NCBI RefSeq assembly: GCF_002909375.1
Contig: NZ_PPXD01000026.1
Location: forward strand, 496,001 to 560,000
Direction of reading: 5' to 3'
From: Cryobacterium zongtaii
GTDB lineage: Bacteria; Actinomycetota; Actinomycetes; Actinomycetales; Microbacteriaceae
Length of the DNA stretch: 64,000 nucleotides
Shown piece after piece: positions 52,451-60,171 of the stretch; the first letter of the stretch is position 1, and the number at the start of each line of letters is the position of its first letter. Below the pieces are notes generated by a model, which saw nothing but the letters and a program-made list of their open reading frames with translations, was not told the DNA's origin and searched no databases. Made by a program: the position numbers and the translations under genes.

Positions 52451-52495
52451 GCCGGGCGGGTAACCCCCGCTGCGCTGGGAAGCTCGCCTCGGCCA

Positions 52496-52501
52496 TAGAC
52501 T
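52496..52501 (+). promoter_or_regulatory. -10 box TAGACT of the MFS gene
   Basis: TAGACT, 8 bases, then GTG 52510; the leader would be at most a base or two. Confidence 0.45.
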
Positions 52502-52509
52502 AGACGGTT

Positions 52510-53718
52510 GTGAGCAGCTACTGGACCCTTCTGAAAACCCCCGGCGTGGCCCGACTCATCGCAGCCCAGCTCACCGCCCGATTCCCGTTCGGGATGCTCT
52601 CGCTAGCGTTCCTCATCCACATCGAAAAACTCTTCGACTCCTACGCCGCCGCCGGCCTGGTTCTGGCCGCCATGAGCATCGGCCAGGGCATCGCCGGCCC
52701 GCTCACGTCCCGGCTGATGGGCCGCCTGGGCATGCGCCCGGTCCTGATCACCACCATGGTGATCTGCACCGCCGCGATCGTCACGATGGCCCTGGTGCCA
52801 CTGCCCGTGGTGGGGCTGATGATCGTCGGCTTCATCGCCGGGCTGTCGATGCCACCCATCCAACCCGCCGTGCGCACCATCTATCCCAAGGTGGTCAACT
52901 CCCGCCAGCTCACGCCGCTGTTCTCCCTGGACGCTTCCGCGCAGGAGATCATCTGGGTGCTCGGCCCCGTCATCGCCACCTTCGTGTCCATCCAGGTCAG
53001 CAGCACAGCGGGCATCCTGCTGGCCGCGTTCTTCCTCGTGGCCGGGGGCATCTGGTTCGTGGTCCTGCCCGAGGTCGGACGGGTGCGCATCCCCCGCAGC
53101 CGGCGCAAGCTCGGCGTTGTGCTCAAGAAGCCGGCGGTGCTGCTGAGCACCATCGTCGGCTTCATGCTCCTCGCGGCCTGCTCCGCCCTGGAGGCGGGGG
53201 TGGTGGCCGTTTTCGGCCACGGCAGCGCCAACGCCGGCTGGGTGCTCGGCATCTTCGCCATCGGGTCGCTCATCGGCGGTCTCGCCCTGGGCCACCTGCC
53301 GATCGGACCGTGGGCGCTGGCATCGCGGATGCTCATCGTCACCTGCGGCCTGGCCCTGGCCAGCCTGTGGATGAACTTCTGGTGGCTCTCCGGGGCCCTC
53401 GTCCTGGCCGGCATCGGCATCGCGCCCGCGTTCGCGGTGCTGTTCGGCATCGTCTCGGCGAGCGTGAAGTTCAGCGACACCGCCGAGGCGTACGGCTGGA
53501 TCGGCACCGGCCAGCTCATCGGCGCGGCACTCGGCTCGGCCCTGGCCGGGTTCGCGATCGACCACTCCGGGGCGGCTGCGGCCATCTACGTGGCCGCCGG
53601 GTTCGCGGCGCTGGGTACGATCATCCCCGCGCTCGGCCGCCGCTGGCACCCTGACCTGCGCGGACGCGACGCGAGCCCGATCCCCGACACCGAACCGATC
53701 AGCATCCAGGTTTCCTGA
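52510..53718 (+). CDS. MFS transporter
   Basis: 402 aa, about twelve helices. The loop between helices 2 and 3 has GPLTSRLMGRLGMRPVL (motif A-like), and each half begins with a hydrophobic helix. It resembles drug- or sugar-efflux MFS proteins, but nothing fixes the substrate. It stands alone between a divergent sulfurtransferase and a convergent SDR gene; the family E hairpin follows 14 bp after its stop. Confidence 0.9.
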   Translation: MSSYWTLLKTPGVARLIAAQLTARFPFGMLSLAFLIHIEKLFDSYAAAGLVLAAMSIGQGIAGPLTSRLMGRLGMRPVLITTMVICTAAIVTMALVPLPVVGLMIVGFIAGLSMPPIQPAVRTIYPKVVNSRQLTPLFSLDASAQEIIWVLGPVIATFVSIQVSSTAGILLAAFFLVAGGIWFVVLPEVGRVRIPRSRRKLGVVLKKPAVLLSTIVGFMLLAACSALEAGVVAVFGHGSANAGWVLGIFAIGSLIGGLALGHLPIGPWALASRMLIVTCGLALASLWMNFWWLSGALVLAGIGIAPAFAVLFGIVSASVKFSDTAEAYGWIGTGQLIGAALGSALAGFAIDHSGAAAAIYVAAGFAALGTIIPALGRRWHPDLRGRDASPIPDTEPISIQVS

Positions 53719-53732
53719 CTCCATCTCCCTCC

Positions 53733-53796
53733 CTCGCGAACTGTGATTTGAGCCCTAAAAACTCGAGTTCCTGGGGCTTTTGTCTCAGTTCGCGAG
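53733..53796. terminator. Family E hairpin, copy 2
   Basis: 64 bp. Outer arms CTCGCGAACTGTGA and, reversed, CTCGCGAACTGAGA; inner stem AGCCC/GGGCT followed by TTTT. The right arm includes the last codons and stop of the SDR gene. Confidence 0.8.
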
Positions 53797-54705
53797 GCTG
53801 AAACCGCCATCGCTGGTGAGAACCTGGCCGACCAGCCAGCGGGCCTCCGTGGTGCACAACCACGCGATCAGGCGGGCGGGATCGGTGGGCTCGCCGAACC
53901 GGCCGAACGGGAGGGTGCGCAGGTACTCGAGCATGCCGTCCAGGGGACGGTCGGTGGTCTCCGGATCGAGATAGCCGGTGTTCACCGGACCGGGATTGAC
54001 GGTGTTGAGCAGGATGCCGCGGTCCAGCAGCTCGCTGGCCACGGTGGGAGTGAGCCCGGCCAGAACCGCCTTGCTGGCCGCGTACGCGACTTCGCCTGGC
54101 ATCGGCCCGTGGATCTGACCGGAGGTCAGCCAGATCACCCGCCCCGTGGCGAACTCGTCGATGGCGGCGGCGGCCGGATCGCCGCGTTCGCCGGGACGCC
54201 GCGGCGTCTGCGCCGCACCGACCGGGCCGGCCGCATCCGAGCCGGCCGCATCCGGGCGGGCCGCGAGGCCGAACTGCTCGGCGAAGGCACGGGTGAGCAG
54301 CAGCGTGGAGCGAGCGTTGACCTGCCAGTGCCCGTCGAGCATCGTGGCGGTCATATCGAAGATGGAGCCGTCGCCGCCGCTGCGGGCGTGGTTGGCCACG
54401 AGGATGTCGACCCGCCCGGTGAGGCCGACGGCCGCGCGCATGACCAGCGTCGCGGCATCCGGCTCGGCCAGGTCGGCGCTCGCGTCACCGAACACGGCGC
54501 CCTCGGTCAGCGCCGAACGGATGCCGGCCCGCACCGCGTCGAGGTCGTCACCGCCCCAGGGCTGCGCGTCGTCGTGCGGGGCGAAGTGTTGCACGAAGAC
54601 GCTGGCGCCCAGCTCGGCAAGCCGCACCGCCACCGCGTAGCCGATGCCCTTGCGCCGGGACACCCCGGTCACAAGCGCCGTCCTACCGTGCAGTGCGGGT
54701 TCCAT
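53785..54705 (-). CDS. Short-chain dehydrogenase/reductase
   Basis: 306 aa classical SDR. Cofactor motif TGVSRRKGIGYAVA (14-27), the NHA version of the NAG motif in ILVANHARS, and the active site with S in LTSGQIHG and YAASK. An Ala/Pro/Gly-rich insertion of about 35 residues (near 150-185) separates the core strands. Its last residues SLAN and stop lie within a family E palindrome, so the repeat supplies the end of the gene. ATG 54705 follows TAGTCT at 6 bases. Confidence 0.92.
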   Translation of the reverse strand: MEPALHGRTALVTGVSRRKGIGYAVAVRLAELGASVFVQHFAPHDDAQPWGGDDLDAVRAGIRSALTEGAVFGDASADLAEPDAATLVMRAAVGLTGRVDILVANHARSGGDGSIFDMTATMLDGHWQVNARSTLLLTRAFAEQFGLAARPDAAGSDAAGPVGAAQTPRRPGERGDPAAAAIDEFATGRVIWLTSGQIHGPMPGEVAYAASKAVLAGLTPTVASELLDRGILLNTVNPGPVNTGYLDPETTDRPLDGMLEYLRTLPFGRFGEPTDPARLIAWLCTTEARWLVGQVLTSDGGFSLAN

Positions 54706-54711
54706 CCCCCG

Positions 54712-54717
54712 AGACTA
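54712..54717 (-). promoter_or_regulatory. -10 box TAGTCT, leaderless start of the SDR gene
   Basis: TAGTCT, 6 bases, then ATG 54705. Confidence 0.55.
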
Positions 54718-54730
54718 GGCCCCGCCGGCC

Positions 54731-54792
54731 CGCGAACCGTGAGCCAGCACCACGTTTCCGAGACTTTCGAGGCTCGGCTCACAATTCGCGAG
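54731..54792. repeat. Family E palindrome, copy 3, between divergent genes
   Basis: 62 bp. Arms CGCGAACCGTGAGCC and, reversed, CTCGCGAATTGTGAGCC. Here it lies upstream of two divergent genes, where a terminator is not expected. Confidence 0.8.
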
Positions 54793-54829
54793 GGGCGGGC
54801 CGGGCGGGCCACGGGGTTTAATGAAAGGC

Positions 54830-55648
54830 ATGGACCACACGCTTCTGCTGAACGACGGCCACACCATCCCCCAACTCGGGCTCGGGGTCTACAAGATCCC
54901 GGATGCCCTCGCGGCGGGCACCGTGCAGATCGCATTGGAAGCGGGATACCGGCACGTCGACACCGCGGCGTTGTACGAGAACGAACGCGGCGTCGGCGAG
55001 GGACTGGCCCGCGTCGCCCTCCCTCGCGCCGAGGTCTTCGTCACCACCAAGGTCTGGAACGACCGGCACGGCTACGACGAGACCCTGCGCGCGTTCGATG
55101 AAAGCCTGGCCAAGCTCGGCCTGGACTATGTCGACCTGTACCTGATCCACTGGCCGGCGCCGCGGCAGGACCGCTACGTCGACACCTACCGCGCCCTGGA
55201 GACGATCAAGGCCGACGGTCGCGCCCGCTCGATCGGGGTGTCGAACTTCCACACCCACCACCTGGACCGATTGTTGGCCGAGACCGACATCGTGCCGGCC
55301 GTCAATCAGGTGGAGCTGCATCCGTGGCTGCAGCAGACCGAGGTGCGCGCGTACAACGCCGCGCACGGCATCCTCACCGAAGACTGGTCGCCGTTGGCCC
55401 GCGGTCGCGCGATCGGCAACAACACCCTCGACGCCATCGGCGCCAGGCACGGCAAGTCCGCCGCGCAGGTGGTGCTGCGCTGGCACCTCGACCTCGGCGA
55501 CGTGGTGATCCCCAAATCGGTGACCCCGTCGCGCATTCGCGAGAACCTCGACGTCTTCGATTTCACCCTGGATGCCGCCGACCACGCCGCCATCGCGGCC
55601 CTGGACGCGGGCGAACGCACCGGCAAAGACCCCGACGACCTCGGCTAA
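54830..55648 (+). CDS. Aldo/keto reductase, paralogue of the 33.4 kb gene
   Basis: 272 aa. Tetrad D44 and Y49 in HVDTAALYENE, K74 in TTKVWND, H107 in LYLIHWP; cofactor site IPKSVTPSRIREN. NADPH-dependent reduction of small carbonyls is expected. It is divergent from an SDR, so both may belong to a detoxification set. ATG 54830 is chosen because TTTAAT lies 7 bases upstream, which would put the alternative ATG 54821 before the transcript start. Confidence 0.93.
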   Translation: MDHTLLLNDGHTIPQLGLGVYKIPDALAAGTVQIALEAGYRHVDTAALYENERGVGEGLARVALPRAEVFVTTKVWNDRHGYDETLRAFDESLAKLGLDYVDLYLIHWPAPRQDRYVDTYRALETIKADGRARSIGVSNFHTHHLDRLLAETDIVPAVNQVELHPWLQQTEVRAYNAAHGILTEDWSPLARGRAIGNNTLDAIGARHGKSAAQVVLRWHLDLGDVVIPKSVTPSRIRENLDVFDFTLDAADHAAIAALDAGERTGKDPDDLG

Positions 55649-55650
55649 GC

Positions 55651-55712
55651 CCGCGAACTGTGAGAAAAGCACCCTCCCAGCGCGTGGGAAGGTGCTTAGC
55701 TCACAGTTCGCA
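55651..55712. terminator. Family E hairpin, copy 4, bidirectional terminator
   Basis: 62 bp between convergent genes. Outer arms CGCGAACTGTGAG and, reversed, GCGAACTGTGAG; inner stem AAGCACC / GGTGCTT plus a CCCA/TGGG part. It starts 3 bp after one stop and ends 9 bp from the other. Confidence 0.8.
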
Positions 55713-55720
55713 GACGGGAC

Positions 55721-56707
55721 CTACCAGCGCTCGTGGATGGACTCGCGAAGGAGGCGGTCGTAGATGGACTGCACGCCGACCATGAACTCGTCGGGCAGCT
55801 GCGGCACGGCGCCGGCGGCCGCATTGCCCTGCGCCTGCGCCACCGACCGGGCACCGGGGATCACCGAGGACACCCCGTCGATCTGCGCCACCCAGGCCAG
55901 CGCGGCCTGAGCGGGCGTAAGGCCCTCCGGCACCAGCGCGGCGAACTCGGTCGCGGCGATCAGGCCGGTCTCGTAGTCGACGCCGGAGAAGGTCTCGCCC
56001 ACGTCGAAGGCGCTGCCGTCGCGGTTGTAGTTGCGGTGGTCGTTCTCGGCGAAGGTGGTCTCCCGGGTGTACTTGCCGGTGAGCAGCCCGCTGGCCAGCG
56101 GCACCCGGGCGATGATGCCCACCCCGGCGGCGCGGGCGGCCGGCACAACCTCGTCGAGAGGCTTGAGCCTGAACGCGTTGAGGATGATCTGCACGGTGGC
56201 GATGCCGGGCCGGGCGATGGCTGCGAGCGCCTGCTCGCAGGTTTCCACGCTCACGCCGTAGTTGGCGATCACGCCCTCGTCGACGAGGGTGTCCAGGGCG
56301 TCGTAAACCTCGCCGGATTCGACGACCGCGCTCGGCGGACAGTGCAGCTGCACCAGGTCGAGGGTCTCGGTGCCGAGGTTTCGGCGGGACCGCTCGGTCC
56401 ACTCGCGGAAGTTCGCGAGCACGTAGTTCTCCGGCAGCTGCTCGGCCCGACGGCCCATCTTGGTGGCCACGGTGATGTCAACGCCGGGGGCGCCGTGCTC
56501 GAGGAAGTGCCCGATGATCTGCTCGCTCCGGCCGTCGCCATAGACGTCCGCGGTGTCGAAGAAGGTGACGCCGGCCTCAACGGAGGCGGCGAGCACGGCG
56601 GTGGCGTCGGCCTCGGTGACGTCGCCCCAGTCGGCGCCCAGCTGCCAGGTGCCCAGTCCGATGACGGAGACGGTACGGCCGGTTCTGCCCAGTGTTCGTG
56701 TATCCAT
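55721..56707 (-). CDS. Aldo/keto reductase, AKR general-stress type
   Basis: 328 aa, a second AKR subgroup. Tetrad D51 and Y56 in FFDTADVYGDGRSE, K83 in VATKMG, H122 in VQLHCPP. The late QIDGVSSVIPGARS binds the cofactor. In such proteins substrates are broad. ATG 56707 follows TAGGCT at 6 bases. Confidence 0.92.
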   Translation of the reverse strand: MDTRTLGRTGRTVSVIGLGTWQLGADWGDVTEADATAVLAASVEAGVTFFDTADVYGDGRSEQIIGHFLEHGAPGVDITVATKMGRRAEQLPENYVLANFREWTERSRRNLGTETLDLVQLHCPPSAVVESGEVYDALDTLVDEGVIANYGVSVETCEQALAAIARPGIATVQIILNAFRLKPLDEVVPAARAAGVGIIARVPLASGLLTGKYTRETTFAENDHRNYNRDGSAFDVGETFSGVDYETGLIAATEFAALVPEGLTPAQAALAWVAQIDGVSSVIPGARSVAQAQGNAAAGAVPQLPDEFMVGVQSIYDRLLRESIHERW

Positions 56708-56713
56708 ATGTCA

Positions 56714-56719
56714 AGCCTA
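56714..56719 (-). promoter_or_regulatory. -10 box TAGGCT, leaderless start
   Basis: TAGGCT, 6 bases, then ATG 56707 of the stress-type aldo/keto reductase. Confidence 0.55.
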
Positions 56720-56753
56720 ACCACGCGCTTCGGCGTTGCCGGGAGGCCGCAAG

Positions 56754-57626
56754 TCAGCGCGTCACTCTGGTTGCTGCCGGTTCCGCCGCGGGTGCACCGA
56801 AACCGTCGATCACCCTCACCAGCACCTTCGCGATGCGGCGGCGCACGATGTGATCGTTTGCCTCCACGCGGTGGGTGGTGACGTGCCGCATCCGCTCCAC
56901 CACCCGCAGGCTGCCCGGCGCCACGAAGGCGTCCAGCGCTCCGTAGATCAGGTCGACGGGGATGCGCAGGCCGGCGATGTCGCTCACCATGGTCTGCGAT
57001 TCGATGCAGTGCTCCAGCGACTTCACGAACGGGGTCCAGGTGTCCTCGGTGAGTTCCAGGATGCCCTTGGGCAGCAGCCGGCCGAGCACCGCCGCGTTGG
57101 CGAGGGTGAAGTCCTTGTTCGACCGCAGGAACTCGTAGGCGCGGAGGTACGCGGTGACCCTGGCGCGCACCCACGGGTCGCCGATGTCGGCGGGCGAGAG
57201 ATAAATCGGCGGCCCGACGAGCACCAGGCGGGAGACCCGCAGGCCTGGTCGGGTGTACCAGCGGTGCTCGGCGGCGTACCGGGTGGCGATCAAGCTGCCG
57301 AGCGAATGCCCGACCAGCACGAAGGGCTCCCGCAGGTTCAGCGCCCGGATGGTCGCGGCGAGCGCCGCGACATGGTCGTCGAGGGTGTACTCGCAGTCCG
57401 GCGGTGCCGGCGAGGCGCCGTGGCCGAGGATGTCCACGGCGATGACCCGGTGCCCGGGGGCCAGCATCGGCACGACTTTGCGGAAGGTCACCGCGGTGGA
57501 CGCGATGCCGTGCACCAGGATCACGACGGGTCCGGTGCCGGTGTCCGTCTGGATGAACAGGTGCGGAGCGCGGCGCCGACGGAGCGCATCCGTCAGCGCC
57601 GCCCAGCGTCCGCGGCCCGCGGCCAC
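56754..57626 (-). CDS. Alpha/beta hydrolase
   Basis: About 290 aa. Oxyanion turn LVHGIAST, nucleophile in VGHSLGSL (elbow GHSLG), acid D in YGALDAF and His in EANDHIVRR complete the triad. A basic amphipathic start (WAALTDALRRRRAPHLF) precedes the fold. It may be an esterase or C-C hydrolase; no substrate clue. It follows the small coiled-coil gene by 23 bp on the same strand and is probably co-transcribed. GTG 57626 is the best start but not certain. Confidence 0.85.
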   Translation of the reverse strand: MAAGRGRWAALTDALRRRRAPHLFIQTDTGTGPVVILVHGIASTAVTFRKVVPMLAPGHRVIAVDILGHGASPAPPDCEYTLDDHVAALAATIRALNLREPFVLVGHSLGSLIATRYAAEHRWYTRPGLRVSRLVLVGPPIYLSPADIGDPWVRARVTAYLRAYEFLRSNKDFTLANAAVLGRLLPKGILELTEDTWTPFVKSLEHCIESQTMVSDIAGLRIPVDLIYGALDAFVAPGSLRVVERMRHVTTHRVEANDHIVRRRIAKVLVRVIDGFGAPAAEPAATRVTR

Positions 57627-57649
57627 GGCGCCGCCCCCGGCGGCCGCGG

Positions 57650-57862
57650 CTAGCGCAGGCCTTCCTTGTAGTCGTTCTTGGCCTTGGTGGAGTCCCGCTC
57701 GGCCTCGGCGTGCTTGACCTCGGCCTCGGCCTTCTTCACCTCGGCGTCGGCCTTGGCTTCGTCGAGCTTGTCTGAGACGCGCTCCTTGGTGTCTTCCGCC
57801 GCGCGTCCGATCTTCTGGCCGGTGGCCGCGAGGGCGTCTTTGGCGTCGTCTGCGAATCCCAT
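57650..57862 (-). CDS. Small Ala/Glu/Lys-rich coiled-coil protein
   Basis: 70 aa, almost entirely helical and highly charged (KLDEAKADAEVKKAEAEVKH), with heptad-like spacing and no Cys, Pro or Trp. It resembles CsbD- or LEA-like stress proteins but I see no exact signature. Excellent ribosome site (AGGAGGA) 4 bases before ATG 57862, so it is probably well expressed. First gene of a two-gene unit with the hydrolase. Confidence 0.75.
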   Translation of the reverse strand: MGFADDAKDALAATGQKIGRAAEDTKERVSDKLDEAKADAEVKKAEAEVKHAEAERDSTKAKNDYKEGLR

Positions 57863-58013
57863 GGTTCCTCCTAGAGCGAGAACTGAACAGTCTTTTCGTA
57901 CAACGGCGCCGCAGAAACCGGCGCCACTTCGAGCGTACGACGCGGCCCAAGGTCGAGACTCGATTGTGATCCGACTCCCAGAAACCATCCAGATAGCGGA
58001 TACGGCCCGACCC

Positions 58014-58019
58014 TACAGT
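58014..58019 (+). promoter_or_regulatory. -10 box TACAGT, leaderless start
   Basis: TACAGT, 6 bases, then ATG 58026 of the DUF4349 gene. Confidence 0.5.
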
Positions 58020-58025
58020 TGGCCC

Positions 58026-58970
58026 ATGAGCAACAGCACGGAGACCCAGGGTGTGGCGCAGGGCGTCCAGGCACGGCGGCCCCGCCGCCTGAGAACATGG
58101 GTCGGCGTGACCGGCGGCCTGGCCATCATCGGGTTATTCCTGGCCGGCTGCACCTCCCTCGGTTCGCAGAGCGCCAGCGACTCCGGCTACCGCTCCGAGT
58201 CGATGGATTCCGGCACCGTGCCCGGCCAGCTGCCCGCGCCGGGCGAGATCGTCGCAGGGGATGTCGCGGAGGATGCCGCGGGCGAGGCCACCACCGCCGA
58301 TCGCTCGGTGATCACGACGGGATCGGTGTCGCTCACCGTGGCCGACCCGATCCGGTCGGCCGAGAACGCCGCGATGATCGTCGAAGAGGCCGGCGGCCGC
58401 GTCGACAGCCGCACCGAAACCCCCGAAACGGAGAACCAGTCCGCCAGCGCGAACCTGTCGCTGCGCATCCCCGTCGGCGACCTCGACCGCACCCTCGACG
58501 CGCTCCGGGCCCTCGGCACCGTGAACTACGTGTCCCTGAATTCCTCCGACGTCACCCAGCAGAGCCAGGATCTGGACGCCCGGATCACGGCGCTGCGCAC
58601 CTCCGTCGACAGGCTGCTGGCCCTCATGTCGCAGGCGACGACCACCACCGACCTGATCGCCATCGAGAGCGAACTCTCCTCCCGCCAGGCCGAGCTGGAG
58701 GGCATGCAGTCCCAGCGCGACTACCTCACCGACCAGATCGAGTACTCCACCATCGGCCTCGAGCTGTACTCCACCGGCACCGTCGCCCCCGGCGCCCCCG
58801 ATAATTTCTGGACCGGCGTCGTGGCCGGCTGGAACACCCTGGTGACGGCGCTCGGCGCCCTCCTCGTCGGCGTCGGATTCGCCCTGCCCTGGCTCGCCAT
58901 CCTGGCGGTGGCCGGCGGGATCGTGTTTCTCATCGTGCGTCTGGCCACGCGAAAGGAAAAGGCTACGTAG
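58026..58970 (+). CDS. DUF4349 lipoprotein
   Basis: 314 aa. A basic N-terminus and a hydrophobic helix end in the lipobox LAGC (C42). The DUF4349 core starts at SVITTGSVSLTVADP, continues with GRVDSRTETPE and LRIPVGDLDRTLDALRALG, includes a coiled-coil hairpin (about 180-240, DLDARITALRTSVDRLLAL to SRQAELEGMQSQRDYL), and ends with one membrane helix (about 285-308). Function unknown, extracytoplasmic. Its TAG stop is part of the -10 box of the next gene. Confidence 0.9.
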   Translation: MSNSTETQGVAQGVQARRPRRLRTWVGVTGGLAIIGLFLAGCTSLGSQSASDSGYRSESMDSGTVPGQLPAPGEIVAGDVAEDAAGEATTADRSVITTGSVSLTVADPIRSAENAAMIVEEAGGRVDSRTETPETENQSASANLSLRIPVGDLDRTLDALRALGTVNYVSLNSSDVTQQSQDLDARITALRTSVDRLLALMSQATTTTDLIAIESELSSRQAELEGMQSQRDYLTDQIEYSTIGLELYSTGTVAPGAPDNFWTGVVAGWNTLVTALGALLVGVGFALPWLAILAVAGGIVFLIVRLATRKEKAT

Positions 58971-58973
58971 GCT
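58968..58973 (+). promoter_or_regulatory. -10 box TAGGCT overlapping a stop codon
   Basis: TAGGCT includes the TAG stop of the DUF4349 gene and is followed by 7 bases and GTG 58981. Confidence 0.5.
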
Positions 58974-58980
58974 TGCAGGT

Positions 58981-60171
58981 GTGACCGAATCTTCCCGCCC
59001 CGCACCGACCTCCCCCGCCTCCGGCGCGGTGCTCGACGACGCCCTCCTCGGCCGCATCCGCTCCCGTGCCGCAGCGCACGACGCCGCCAACACCTTCCCG
59101 TTCGACGACGTCGCCGAACTCGCCGCCGCCGGCTACCTGCGTGCCCTGGTGCCCACCCGCTTCGGCGGCCTGGGCCTCACCCTGCCGCAGCTGGCTGCCG
59201 AGCAGTCCCGGCTGGCCGCGCACGCCCCGGCCACCGCCCTCGCGGTGAACATGCACCTGGTCTGGACCGGTGTCGCCAAGGCCATGCACGACAGGGGCGA
59301 CACCGCCCTCGAGTTCGTCCTCACCGAGGCCGCGCAGGGCGCGATCTTCGGCTTCGGGGTCAGCGAACCCGGCAACGACCTGGTGCTGTTCGGCTCGTCG
59401 ACGGATGCCGCACCGCAGCAAGGCGGTGGCTACAGGTTCACCGGCACCAAAATCTTCACCTCCCTCTCCCCGGTCTGGACCCAGCTGGGCACCATGGGCC
59501 TGGACAGCTCCGATCCGGCCCGGCCGCTGATCGTGTGGGCGTTCCTCGACCGCGCCGACCCCGGCATCACCCGGAAGGACGACTGGGACACCCTCGGCAT
59601 GCGCGGCAGCCAGAGCCAGACCACCCTGCTGGACGGGGCTTCCGCCCCTGCCGACCGGGTGGTGCGCACCCTCCCGCCCGGACCGGTCAACGACCCGCTG
59701 ATTTTCGGTATCTTCGCCACCTTCGAGATTCTGCTCTCGAGCGTGTACACCGGCATCGCCCATCGGGCGCTGGAACTCGGGGTTGCGGCCGCGAAACGGC
59801 GCCGCTCGGCCAAGAACGACGGTCGAGCTCTCGCGCAGGATCCGGACATCCGTCGCCGCATCGCCGAGGCGGCCCTGCTGCTGGATGCCGTATACCCGCA
59901 GATTCAGACGCTGGCCCGCGACGTCGACACCCTCGTCGACCACGGCCCGTTCTGGTTCGCCAGGCTGGCCGGCCTCAAGCACCGCAGTGTGGAGAGCGCC
60001 AAGGAGGTCGTGGACCTGATGCTGCGGGTAAACGGCGGCGCCAGCTACTTCACCGGCGACGAACTCGGCCGGCTGTACCGCGACGTGCTGGCCGGGCTGT
60101 TCCACCCCTCCACCGCCGATTCCGCCCACGCCACCGTTGCCACCGCCTGGCTCGGCCCGCTCGATGACTGA
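58981..60171 (+). CDS. Acyl-CoA dehydrogenase-like flavoprotein
   Basis: 396 aa with the three-domain acyl-CoA dehydrogenase fold. FAD-binding middle domain: FGFGVSEPGND, RFTGTKIFTSLSP, and the late LMLRVNGGASYFTGDELGRLYRDV. The final DVLAGLFHPSTADSAH resembles DszC/SfnB-type flavin monooxygenases as much as true dehydrogenases, and a catalytic Glu at the usual place is not evident. It may therefore oxygenate rather than dehydrogenate. It overlaps the ThrE gene by 8 bases. Confidence 0.85.
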   Translation: MTESSRPAPTSPASGAVLDDALLGRIRSRAAAHDAANTFPFDDVAELAAAGYLRALVPTRFGGLGLTLPQLAAEQSRLAAHAPATALAVNMHLVWTGVAKAMHDRGDTALEFVLTEAAQGAIFGFGVSEPGNDLVLFGSSTDAAPQQGGGYRFTGTKIFTSLSPVWTQLGTMGLDSSDPARPLIVWAFLDRADPGITRKDDWDTLGMRGSQSQTTLLDGASAPADRVVRTLPPGPVNDPLIFGIFATFEILLSSVYTGIAHRALELGVAAAKRRRSAKNDGRALAQDPDIRRRIAEAALLLDAVYPQIQTLARDVDTLVDHGPFWFARLAGLKHRSVESAKEVVDLMLRVNGGASYFTGDELGRLYRDVLAGLFHPSTADSAHATVATAWLGPLDD

